Below are positions 1 to 12,600 of a DNA stretch of 64,000 nucleotides, piece after piece (position 1 is the first letter of the stretch; the number at the start of each line of letters is the position of its first letter). This stretch comes from Centrapalus pauciflorus (Eukaryota > Streptophyta > Magnoliopsida > Asterales > Asteraceae), in the NCBI GenBank assembly GCA_020465985.1, contig JAANYP010006705.1, positions 248,001 through 312,000 on the forward strand, given 5' to 3'. The translations under genes were made by a program, and so were the position numbers. The notes beneath the pieces are model-generated. The model had not been told where the DNA came from. It saw nothing but the letters and a program-made list of their open reading frames with translations, and searched no databases.

Positions 1-64
1 AAATTTATCCCAATACAAGGGTCCAATTGACTCTGTTTATCAATAAACTGTTCACAGGTTTTTA

Positions 65-549
65 CAATGTTGCAAAACTCGCTAGACGTTAGTCGGACAG
101 CCGGCCGGGTCTAGCGACTAATTATCGGCCTAAGCGGAGAGTAGTCGGATTGGAATTTTATATGTAAATCTCAGATTTCTACATATAACATGTTCATAAA
201 TACTCAACATTTTTGAAGCTATAAACTTCCAAGTTCTAACAAAGGTAAACTCTATTATCAGAACACCAGTACCATTAACGAATTAAATCACATTAAGTAA
301 CATAACTATTAATTAATTTGAACTGCATTAGCGTTGAAGTGCATTTTGATAATTAAACAAAAGAGTTTAACCTCCAGAGGCTTCTAATAGACCTAATTTC
401 TTTCTATTGTAATTTTTTTTTGACCGGGTATGACCATTAACTGACTAGGTCCACCTAGGGCCGACTAGGACCGACTTTGACCGACTACCGACTAATTTGG
501 CCGATTACATCAAAATTGTAGTGCCGACCGGCCGATTTTTACAACACTG
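65..549. mobile_element. hAT-type MITE in a gyrase intron
   Basis: A 485-bp non-coding element. Its ends form an imperfect terminal inverted repeat: CAATGTTGCAAAA on the left against CAGTGTTGTAAAA read inward from the right. Both ends are flanked by the 8-bp direct repeat GGTTTTTA (57-64 and 550-557). An 8-bp duplication with CA(G/A)TG ends is typical of hAT elements. The interior is rich in CCGACTA and GGCCGA words, unlike the AT-rich surroundings. It lies in the intron downstream of the last gyrase exon seen here. Confidence 0.75.
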
Positions 550-619
550 GGTTTTTAATATACTGCTTGCATTGCCATACTAAGCGCTAACATTTTTTAG
601 TATCACTGCTTATCGTTAC

Positions 620-3600
620 CTTGCATAGCGTGTCTGTATAGGAATATCTCTGACTTTTATTCGGTTGACTGTACCACTCTGACTCACAAGAACAACTTGT
701 TCATCACTTTCACCGTCATCTGTAACAAACACAAACGATTCTAATGTCCCGTTACTTGGACTTCAGATAAAAACTGTGTGCACAACATATTGAAACTAGC
801 AATTAATACCTGCTGTAGTGAAACCAACCACAAAAACAGCTGCCAGCCGGTCTTCTGATGAAAACTGTAAAAGAACATAAAGAAAGTTTGTTATAATAAC
901 ACTATAGCACAATTGAAACAATAAAAGAAGAATAGTGAATGCACATATTGACATTAAACTTCCTCGATGCAAAACGAAGGCAGATGCAGCATACCTTGTA
1001 CCCTCTTAAACCAATCCGATTCAAACGAGACTGGCGGAAGCGACTGAGAGGAACTCGCTTACCATAACCGTTCTCGGACACAAACAACAGCCATGGACCA
1101 TTGGGTCGCTTACTGCAGATAAAAGTATGAATTTGTAGTAACTTAAAACAAAACCATGAACAACAAAGAGATTTACTTGGCAAGAAAAGGATATAATTGT
1201 AGAACGCTGGAACAATTCAGCATCACATTTCGAATGAAGTCGAAAAACAGAAAGCAGTTGATGTAATACTAGACAAGGTCAAAGAAATTACTGGTTGTGT
1301 TGAGCTCCAGCCATGCTCTCTGACCCATCTTGCGTTGATGCAGGTATAATATCCACACATGCCATTCTATCCCCTTCCTTCAGTCTCATTGCAACTGCAC
1401 CTCTAGTATTTCTTCCAAGTGCTCTAATCTATAACCGTAAAGTAAAAAGTAAAAAACATAGTTAATACTCAGGTTTTACCAGCCTCTCAGATAACAATAA
1501 GCAAAATAAAGGACAACTTACAATCTCACAAGAACTGAGGATAACCATCCCATTTTGTGAAGCCATTGCAACATAGTCTTCATTTGTGCAACGGCGGACC
1601 CATTTTAGTTCATCACCAGGGACCTAGCAAGCAGGCTATGTGAGACTTCAGATATATTGTTGTTAAACATCAAGCAATAGAAGACGAGGACAGACCAGCT
1701 GAAGTGCTATAATCCCCGACGACCTAATAGATGAAAAGTACATCAAAGATACTTTCTTAATGTAGCCATGTGCGGTAAGCATTAAAAGATACTGATCCTC
1801 AGCAAATTCACTAACAGGAATAATTGAGGTAATTCTTTCGCCATCAGATAGGGACAAAATCTGAATCATAAGTAGACAAGAATAACTAGTTAATAGTAGG
1901 GTATAAGGTCAAATGCATAGTTCATAGGGAAAGATATTAAGGTAGATACCTGGATCAGGGGTGTACCTGCAGCTGCACGAGAGCATTCTGGAATTTTGTA
2001 GGCCGGTGCAGAATACACGATACCCTTATCACTACATGCAAACGAGAAATTAGAACAATTTATCATCTAACATAACAATAATATTGTAATAGTGAAAATT
2101 ACTTCTCTCATCTGTTTGTCATTACAAAAGTACCATTGTATTTGTCAAAACTCAACTTTCATGATGCCTTAACGTTGGGGTTACAAACATTAAAGAGCTG
2201 CATATATCTTCTACATTACCCTCATTTATCTTCTGATGAACCTCTCACTCAACCAAAAGCAGAATTTGTGGCTAAAGGTCACTTTCAGAAGTCTACACAA
2301 CAGAAGGATGTTATAATATGCCAACCCTGGTAAGCCAAGGATGGCCTTATTGAAGAAAACATTAGTGTGGATGGCAAAAAATACAGAAGGTCGTTTCGAT
2401 TCCTAGTGCTGGGTCTGAGAATCATGCTGTGGAACTGCTTTGGAGCTGACATGAGCTCGACATTTAGTTTGCAAATAGGTGATACAAAACTAGTTTCATA
2501 TGGATTAGTGCGCTAAGTCATATATGCACCTCTCCAAGAAATGTATGTTTCATGAAAGCACACGGCACACTTTCATGTGTGAAAAAATGTGTTTGGTTCT
2601 TCCTGCCATATAAAATACATCACACAAATCTTTGCAACACTTATATTGACCGTTTTAACAAGTTATGCATATTTTTTATAGAGTATAGACTTCAACTTGA
2701 CAATTGTTAACATAATATAGTTTTAAGTTTATCATTTAGGCATGTATATGCTAAAAAGCAGATGTAACCTGCATATATAATGTTTCACTTCAATTATATT
2801 CCAATTTCATTAACAAGCTTCATATGACATCCCAAGGACCAGTTGGGAGTAGTTACAGGCTTACAGCATACATCAAGCCATAGCTGAAAGGAAAGAGCCA
2901 AAAGCAGTGAAAGTTGTAGGAAGCACCTGAAATATAGGAGACGGTCATGAGCACGACAGACTAGGAAGTCTGACATTGCATCATTAACTCTCAGTTTTCC
3001 AACTGATTTACCAATGGTTCCACGGTTTTGTAGATTAAAAGTGTCGGGCTTCATCCTCTTGACATAACCCTTTTCACTAAGTGCCTGGCATTGCAATACA
3101 AGCCCTTTCAACATAACAAAACCAAAAAGTTCAAACTGAGTATTCAGAATTTTAAGTACCAATAACATTTCTTCGTTGGGTATAACATCTATTTCATCAA
3201 GCATGCCATTATCAGTATCCTCTAGAGTAGAACGCCGCGGAGTGGAGTACTTGCTCTTTATCTCACTTGCTTCTTGTTCAATTAACTAAGTAGAAAACAA
3301 ACATAAGGTTTCAGTAGATACACCAACATCAATGATAAAATAGCCTCAAAAAGAAATATGAGTATGGAACCCAAAAATCTGTTCCTCTTGAACATGGATA
3401 CAAACTCAGTTCACAAAACTTGTAATTTCATACATGCGGTTTCAAACGTACCAGGCAAATAGAAGCATCTAAGTGTATAATAAACATTTTTACGCCATGC
3501 AACAAAATAAACAGAAGAGATATGGTAGCTACGAAATTGATAACCTTCTTTAATTATAAAAATTAAATTTCAGCTACAATCCCTGTATTCTTCATCTACA

Positions 3601-6600
3601 TCTGTTTTTATTGAAATGTGATCCTGTATAAACAATATAATATGACCACCAAACCCATCTTGAGAAACTTACTCGTGCCTCAAAGGTTCAAACAATACCT
3701 TACACTTAAGTTTGCCAACTTCATGAGTAGCTTAAAATGACCTAAAGTCCTAAAGTACATGCTACATCTTTAAATGGTAATGATAATAGTTCTTATATTA
3801 TGATTTCTTTTTAAATATCTAATAGTTCTCTTAAGTAATACTAGATCGTGACTCTAGAAATTAAAAGTCGGGCAATTTTATAACAGACGGAAGAAAGCAA
3901 CGAATAGCTTAGAATTTACACCTGCAATATTTGCCTTCTGCTTGATAGAAGTTCCTCCAAGCTAGAAATTTGTTCCATCAAGGTTTTCCCTTCACTAATA
4001 TACTTGCCCCTCTGCGGAATGTTAGAGAACATCATAATGAGCTTAGGAACACAACTAAAATAAGTGTTGTTTCGACAATTTGACAAGAAGCTAGAGAAGA
4101 TGGTGCACCTCAAGCAATGTAAGTCTCCGTAAGTTCATATCTAATATTGCTTCAGCTTGTTTTTCAGACAAAAGGAACTCTGCAACGTAGATAATAATCA
4201 AGGTAACACGAAGAATCTAAAGATAATGAAGATTTCAATTAGGAACGAGACATATCGTTGGAGTTATTTAATGTGGCTAAACCTGAGAAAACCACTATGC
4301 ATCAAAGCTCAAAGAATCCTAATTAAACAGTGTTACCACTACAGGTATGAAATGCCTTCCACCATCATGAGTATACAATTTCCACATCCGAGCTAGTGGC
4401 TTACCTTTCTAAATTGTTTTAACAATAAACCAAATCATATATTGTTCTTCAAACTCACTGGAGTATAAGAGCCACTCATTTTTTAGAGAAGCGAATAACG
4501 GTGGTTCACCAACCATTGATAAGGTGAGAATTTACTCTAGGGTCAGGTGAGAATTTAGAGCATGTCACCATAGATAGGATAAAACGATAGTGGGACTTAC
4601 TTTTCCTCAGAGCAGCTGATGCCAATGCGTTGCTTGCAGCTTGTCTGATTATATTAATTACATCATCAATGTTATCAAGCCCAATTATGATACCCTTGAT
4701 TTACCAAAAAATTAAAAAAAAATACAGTAGAAGTTAGTTACAGTCATTTCTTAAGGCAGTCCGATTATGGACCAAAATCTTCCAAGTAAACAAATGCTGG
4801 GCTAAAAACTTTATTGAGCACACATGCAAACAAATAATATGCGTCTGTGACCACACAAGGTAGTATAGCAGTTACTATAAGAGTGTAAGACACTTCTGCA
4901 ATTAGTTCGGTTCAGAAAACACCAGAAGCATTTTGACATACCTCAACAATATGATTTCTCTCCCGTGCATGTGCAAGCTTAAACCTTGCCCGTCTTTCAA
5001 CCACCAAGCATCTAAAATCCAAGAAGGCCTGTATGATAAGCAGCATATGAAGTAAATACATTAGATACGAGTAGATATACAGCTGGAAATCCGTGCTTTG
5101 TCACTAACCTTACATATGTAAGGAAAGACAACATATGCCACGACCACAATTACATATATTTTAAACTTTTTAAAATCATTTACATGACTACTGTAGCAAC
5201 TCAAATGTGTATCCAATGGTGTTCCGGAAAGAGAGAGCGCTTGATAAATTATATAATTGAAGGCACTAGTAAACGAGACAACGTCCCAACTATGGATGGT
5301 AGTAGAAGTACGATCCTGAAAGGAGATGGTACAACTTCAAAACTTATAGATGGATTTCAAACTTTATGAACCAGCAAAGCACCTTTAAATATTGCAGATT
5401 TCGTTAGGAAACACGTGTCACAAAGCCACTTCCACAACAAGAGTTGTGAGGTTAGTGACTTGAATTAGTTGTAATAGTTCAGGGGGTTTAGTGTAATTCC
5501 GGATTCCCTGATAGTTAGATTAGAGTTAGTCTTGAAGTTTTTAGTATAAATAAGTCCTATGGGTTAATGAGGACAATAAACTCAAGTTGTAGTCATGTAA
5601 CCCAATTTGTTAGTGAATTTGAATATTCTTCTTTCTTGATTCACATTTGTGGGTTCTTGATTTTGTGAGTTCTTGGATAGGGTTTGTCATTTAGATTCTG
5701 ATTTCCTAACAAGTGGTATCAGAGCCAGGTTGATCAAACCTATCTGAATTTGTAGTCCGCTTTGAAGGTTGCAAATCAGATTTTGCAATCGATTTTGAAA
5801 TTGGTTTCTGCAATCGTTCAATTGGTGATCATGTTTCTGAAATTGAAATTGACAATCAGGAGTGAATGATTTCTGGAAATCGTTTATGTTTGAATTGGAG
5901 TTACCTGCAATCAATTCTGACAGATGAGTTGGGACTTGGGACATCGTTATTTGGCAATTGGAATTGCCGATTCTGGATGAAGCGAGGTCGACATGTATTT
6001 CAAATTGGCAATGGGAATTGAAATTGGAGTTTTGAAATTGATTTTGGTGTTCAATTGATGGCGTCAGTTTGAGTTGAAATAAGCGATCAGTGTTATGCAA
6101 TCAATTTCTGGAAATTGATTCAAAATTTGGAAATCAATTTGGCGTTCATCGCATTTGAGCAATCGGGGAGTTCGTTTGAAGATTTTAGCCATCAATTTTT
6201 CAATGGGTGTTCAATCCGAAGTAATGATCTTGTCAATTGGAATTAGCGATCAAGTCTGGTCATTCAATTGGAGACACAATTGAAAATAGAAATGATGAGC
6301 GCTGCAGTTAATTTGGTGGTCGCATTTAAAACTATCTTCTTTTTGGGCGATAAACTTTGAAAAAATCAAATTGGTCAAGTCTGGTCATTCAATTGGAGAC
6401 ACAATTGAAAATAGAAATGATGAGCGCTGCAGTTAATTTGGTGGTCGCATTTGAAACTATTTTGTTGGGCGATAAACTTTGAAAAAATCAAATTAGTCTA
6501 TCAAAGTTGGCAAACGTTCTTGGCCAATTTGATTTTAGCAATTGATTTTGTTGGATTTCAGTTTAAGGTGGAGAGGGTTTTCCAGCTGCCAACATTCGTT

Positions 6601-9600
6601 CGTCTCCTTTTTCGGTTCTGTTGGATTCTTTCTGGTTTTCTGTTTTTGTGGTTCGTTTGAATTTTGGGTTTCAAGAAAATGAATTCTTGAACGTTTGTTA
6701 CTGTTTTGAAATATGAATTCGCAAGTCGTAAGGATTAATAAGTTTACCGGAAAGAATAGTTTTAGTTTGTCGTGAATCAAGGTTGGAGTTCGGTGACTCG
6801 TCGTGGTCTCGTTTTTTGTTTTCTTGATTCGTTTTGAAGACAAAATGGTCGTTTTCGGTTTTTTCTTGAGTGACGATTCAAGAACTTAGGTTTCGACTCA
6901 TTACGTTTGTTCGGTTTAGTTTCGGAATTGGAGCTGCGTTTTTGTGGGATTCGGTGTTGATTGAATTTCAAGTTGCTCGATTTTGAAGGCATTTAGATGG
7001 TGATACAAGTTCCGTTTGATTTTTGATTTGTTTTTTATGACGGTTGGTTTCCGGATTGTTTCGTCATGTCGGGGAAGTGTATCGATTAGTTTAGTGATCG
7101 ACGTTTGGGTTATGGCGTTCCTGTTTGTTCAAACCGTAATTTCGGTTTTGGTTGTCGATCGTTTGTTTGCCGTTTTGAAAACTTAGTATTGTTGGCTTCG
7201 TGTTTGAATCGTGGTTGGTCCGGTAACAAGTTTTGGTGGAGTTTCTCATTCGTTTATGGTTACCCGTTAGTTTTGGGGTATTTGGGAGAAATTACACATT
7301 AGTATTTAGTTGCGATGATCGTTGTATTTTGGCTCCGGATTTTGTTGATCGGTTGATAGGTTCCGGCATTGTCTTCGATTTTGCGTTATTTCGGGCCGTT
7401 TGGATATTTTATTTTGGCCTATTGTTTGGTTGCGACATTCGGTAACCGGTTGATTTTGGATATGGTTTTGTTCTCCGGTTTGTTGGTTTGGTGCACATTG
7501 GTGTTTTGGGTCGCATATGTGACATTTGATATTTGTGGCTTCGGGATTGAAGTTTTGGATTTTTGGGTTTGTGTTTTGAATTTGATAGTGTGTTTCCAAA
7601 TAGGTGGAGTAACACAAATTAGTTTTTGGGATTTGTTTGTTTTGTTTTTGAAATTCAAGTCAAGGTGGAGATTTGTGAGGTTAGTGACTTGAATTAGTTG
7701 TAATAGTTCAGGGGGTTTAGTGTAATTCCCTGATAGTTAGATTAGACTTTAGAGTTAGTCTTGAAGTTTTTAGTATAAATAAGTCCTATGGGTTAATGAG
7801 GACAATAACTCAAGTTGTAGTCATGTAACCCAATTTGTTAGTGAATTTGAATATTCTTCTTTCTTGATTCACATTTGTGGGTTCTTGATTTTGTGAGTTC
7901 TTGGCTAGGGTTTGTAATTTAGATTCTGATTTCCTAACAAGAGTCATTGCAGGATAGCAGTGAAGCCATTTACTAAAAAAATTGTAAACAAAGTGAATGA
8001 ACAAGATCGGCCATTGATGAATACAAACTAACATGGTCATTTAGACATACCAAACAGGCCATGTATGATTATGGTAAGAGATTTTTTATATATACATGCA
8101 TATACATATATATAGTATGTATGTGTGTGTGCATCAGCTGACACACAAGTTACCTGAAGCATTTCCTTTAAGCCCATTTGTTTAGGTTGTCCATCAAGAA
8201 TACTGCCAGATCAATTAAACATTATAGGTCAATCAAACCTAGTTAAAAAGTGTTTGACTGCATACTAGTAGAGAAAAAGGAAACTAAATAAAAGATTGTC
8301 TGCACAAGAAAAACACAATGACAGGAAGTTTGACATGAGTATACATCAATGCAATTGAATTCTACCTAGAAACTATGGCGTCTATAGTCACACACTTACT
8401 TCTAACAGATGATGTTTTCTTTTTAATGAACACACACCAGGAAACAGGGGAAGAGAAAGCTAGGGACTGCATATGAATAATTTAAGCAGAGAATTACTAA
8501 TATGAAGTGATCTCTCATAAGCTTCAAATTTTAATCATGCATTTAGCAAGTACACCAACGTATTAGAATTAGTGATGTGAGAATGAACTGCATATTTGAA
8601 ATCCTTGGGATAAAAGAGTCACGAAGAGTACAAAAATTGCTACGGATCTCACACAGCAACTCCAAAAGAATAACATCAACATAGTTACTTCTACTTCTAA
8701 ATTAAATATTATAATCTCTCAGAAGATTTGAAAAGGGTTATTGTCATTTTAGGAAACCAACTATCAAATATGCCCAGTTTAGTATCTCGTTATAGCTTTG
8801 CTTGTTTTTATCAACTATTGCTTTTCATTGTTGTGAAATTTCATTTTTAGCTCCACTATTGCAGGGTTTGGAGTTAAATGAACAAACAATGTGGAAAAGA
8901 ACCAAAAAGATGGTAGCTTCAGAAATCACAAGAATGTGGGGAAAATAGATATGGCACAAAAACAAACAAAAACTGCAATGAGGGAACTAAAATGGACATT
9001 TTTATAGTTGGGTGCCCACCAAATGACGATGACATCTATATGACGGAAGCTACCAATAACCACTTACCCAACCATGTTGCAGCTAAAACTTGACTGTAGA
9101 GCAGTAAGGCGATACAGATTATTCAGAACAATGGATGGATCAGACCCCCTCTTAAGCTGAAATTAATGAATGATCAAAGTTATAGTCAGTAACACTGGAA
9201 ATTCCTTTAGAAACTGCATCTTATCAATCAATCTCCTCGACCAATGATGACTGACAGCAAGAATTTCAGAGTACTACCTCAATGACAATTCGCATTCCAG
9301 ATCGATCACTCTCATCACGGATATCACTTATGCCTTCCAAAGTCTTGACAAAAGAAAAAAGAGTGAATTTTAATATATGGTGAAACATAAATTGCTATGC
9401 ACAATAAATGACAATTCATAGTATAATTCAGCCAGTTCCAATAAAGAAGGGGGAAACATTTGAGTAATACCACCGATATGCATCCATCTTTTATTTGTAT
9501 TTGTTTAACGTATGTAAAACAAAAATATTGACAAACAGGAAACAATAAGACATTGTCGATTAAATCATCCAACCTCCCTAGTACCTCTTGTTTGTTCTCA

Positions 9601-12600
9601 TAAAGAGATTCACAATAGAATCATTTACCTGTAAGAACAGGGCCAACCAGATAACACGCCTCTTAGAGCTACCACATATGGTCAATTTAAGTTTTCCCCA
9701 CCTTTTTCATTTTTCCATAGGGTTTTTATAAGAAATTCATTCAGGCATTGTACACAGAACTCCTTGTCAATATAAGAAACCAAAGACAGAAAAAAATTTT
9801 GCTCAATACTCATGATAGTATATAATCAATGTTTGCATGATTGATTTCTAGCATGATTGATCTCTAGCATCTGTAAATACTTCTATACATCTACAACTAT
9901 ATAATCAATGTAGCAATACATAATATAAACCTCATCACAAGTTAAAAGATTGATTTATTATAAGGTAACGCAAGATGATAAGTTTCACTTATAAGAGATT
10001 GTTCTTTTCTTCAATTTCAACCTTAGAAATATAAGAGATGTTGCATGCATAAAACATAAAGAATACAAAGAAAGAAGAAACAGAGAGAAGCTAGTCAGAG
10101 CTAAATATAGAAATGTTGAATGACATTAAATAACAAGCAAAGAAAAAACAATTACTAGTACAATAAAAGTACCTTGTTCTGAATTAGCTCAGCAATCTTC
10201 ATAACAAGAGAGGATTTGTTGGTCTGGTAAGGAATCTGTTGCGTATAAAGAATACAAATGAATAACAAGTTAATGCAGCGCAGTGTATTCACTTACCTGA
10301 CATGATGCACAATCAGATAGAAGCATTAAGAATAACCTCTTTTACTATAATTGCCGCACTCTTTGTTTTAGACTCAGGTACTTCAATCTCTGTCTTTCCT
10401 CTAACTATGACACGTCCTCGTCCAGTTCGATACGCCTCCAATATGCTAGATCAATAGAAGCATAAGCAATTTATGGATGCAAGTTGAGTTCTGTGTATTC
10501 CTTACGGCGAGACAGCATTGCTGTTCATGTGTCTTGCAAACCAACATTACTTACATGTCTACTTAATTGTTTTTACAACTCATAAAACAATTTCTCCTTG
10601 TTTGTCTGATGATAAAGCATAATACATTTTCTCAATCACACATAGACACAAATAGAAGAGAAGATACCCAATATTTCCCATAATGATTCCACCTGTTGGA
10701 AAGTCAGGTCCAGGCATGTATTCCAGCAATTCTTGCAGCTGTACAAAATAATATTTATTAGAGTGAGGAGTTAAGGGTCTTATCGTTACCTCATTATAAA
10801 AAAACTGATAGTGTGGAAAAACCACAATTACAAAATGGATAAATTATGATGTACCCTAGGTTCAGGCTTTTGCCATGTCAACTTTGAAAATAACTAAGAT
10901 AGTATAGCACCTCCCTATTCATTCTCACCGAAATAACTATTCATCATCTTCACAGTTCACACATGATTATCTAAAATAATCTTATTTATTTTCTCGTCTT
11001 TTTCAACCATATTACGAAAACTAAGTTTATATTTTGCAAGGAGGAACACCAAGTGACGGAAAGCACATCTGATTAATGAATAATCTAAGGCTAATTTTCC
11101 CTTCATCCTAGACATGGGTGATTTCGAGTACATCTCATGTATACCTATAGAAATAATTCATAACATAATAATATATTATGTATAAAGACTAGTTTAACCA
11201 TTCATTTTGCATAATATGCTTACACTTTAAGAATATGTTTGTGTTTTTCAAAGGCTTAACCAGCATTCCAATTCAAATGCATTTTACTAAGTTAGAGAAA
11301 GACAGAATGAAAGACATATGAAGAAAGGTATCCCTGATTTCTTTTCAGGCTTCACAAAAGAATAAAACAACACACGCGCGATAGTATAAATAGGTTTGAG
11401 AAAAACAAGCATATTTTAAGTTATGCAAAATTTTCTTCTTCCCTTCTATCCTATCTCACAAACACAGAGCAACAGACTCAAAGATGTGTGTGTTTTCAGC
11501 ATGTATTTGGTCTTGGAAGCCACTAGAGTATTCTTTGACTCTTATGAGGTTTTGTCAAAGCTGGCCATAGTAGAATTGATAAACACTAAAACTATATTAG
11601 AAAAACCTAGTTATAATAGAACAATATTATTATTAGTGAGCAGCCCATCACACACACGTAACCTGATCTCTCAGGGGATTGTCCACAGAAAGCACATAAT
11701 AAGGTATGCCTAATATACACACATAAATATGATTGCATATGCAAATATGTATATCCTTAGGTGGGAGAGCACAAACTGAGGACAACTGAATAGACCAAAA
11801 TATTGATATCTTGATTATTATTGGTGTAATGGTATACAAAAGTTTCTTTCAGAGAAACATAACATGCAAAAAAATATCAATAACCATTATCTTTACCCAT
11901 GCCCAAAGGATTGTAGAATAACAAAATTTGTACATGAATAATTCATTGGTACCCATTAGGGGTTGTTCTTATACAAGTTCCCGAAAAAGGTGACAGGAGG
12001 ATAGAAAATATGTACAAAGACATTGGTAGCATAATAATACAATTGAAAAGAATAATTAACCATTAAAAGATATAGTGAATACCGTGGCATCTGGATTGTG
12101 AATTAATACAGACAATGCATCAACCAACTCTCCAAGATTGTGTGGAGGAATATTGGTCGCCATTCCAACCTACAAAAGAAACAGCAACAAATCAATAATT
12201 CTTTAAACAAATAATTTGAGATGAAAATGTATGGATCAAAAATTAATATCCAGATAAAATCACCGCAATCCCTGAAGAACCATTGAGTAATAAGTTTGGG
12301 ATCCGAGCAGGAAGCAATGAAGGTTCTTTTAGAGAATTGTCGAAGTTAGGAACAAAATCAACCTGCCAAAATGAACTTCAGCATAAGATAAGAATGAGAA
12401 TTCATGTGCTACTATTGTAAGACTAGATTAAGGAACGATGCATACTGTATCCTGATCCAAATCTGATAGAAGCATCGTTTCAGCAAGTGCCTGAAAGGTG
12501 AAGCCAAAAGAATGAAAAATTCTGAAAATGAGAATCTACGTATATACAAGAGGTAAAGAAAATCAGTAGCAAGATGCTCCAACCAAATATAAAAATAGAA

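Larger units (their letters stand above)
5445..7939 (+). mobile_element. Non-autonomous LTR retrotransposon inside the gyrase gene
   Basis: A complete 2,495-bp element with two LTRs (267 and 266 bp), TG...CA ends and a perfect 5-bp target duplication AGAGT at 5440-5444 and 7940-7944. A primer-binding site follows the 5' LTR after 2 nt. A purine-rich stretch (AAGGTGGAGA) precedes the 3' LTR. The 1.96 kb interior has no gag, protease, integrase or reverse transcriptase; its ORFs are short and overlap on both strands. The element is longer than typical TRIMs and shorter than LARDs. It sits antisense to the gyrase gene, in the intron between the exons at 8202-8154 and 5028-4942. LTR differences are a few short indels and about two substitutions, so the insertion is fairly recent. 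Its autonomous partner is unknown; a tRNA-Met-type PBS fits Copia as well as other lineages. Confidence 0.9.

Noticed and set aside
5714..5726. Possible tRNA-Met gene fragment
   Set aside because: Only the 3'-end complement is present, right after an LTR, so it is a primer-binding site. No complete tRNA gene was seen in the window.
5712..7673. Several 60-137-codon ORFs on both strands in the LTR element interior
   Set aside because: Overlapping frames on both strands with skewed composition (Asn/Gln/Lys-rich or Phe/Val/Gly-rich) follow from base bias, and none shows a retroelement motif.
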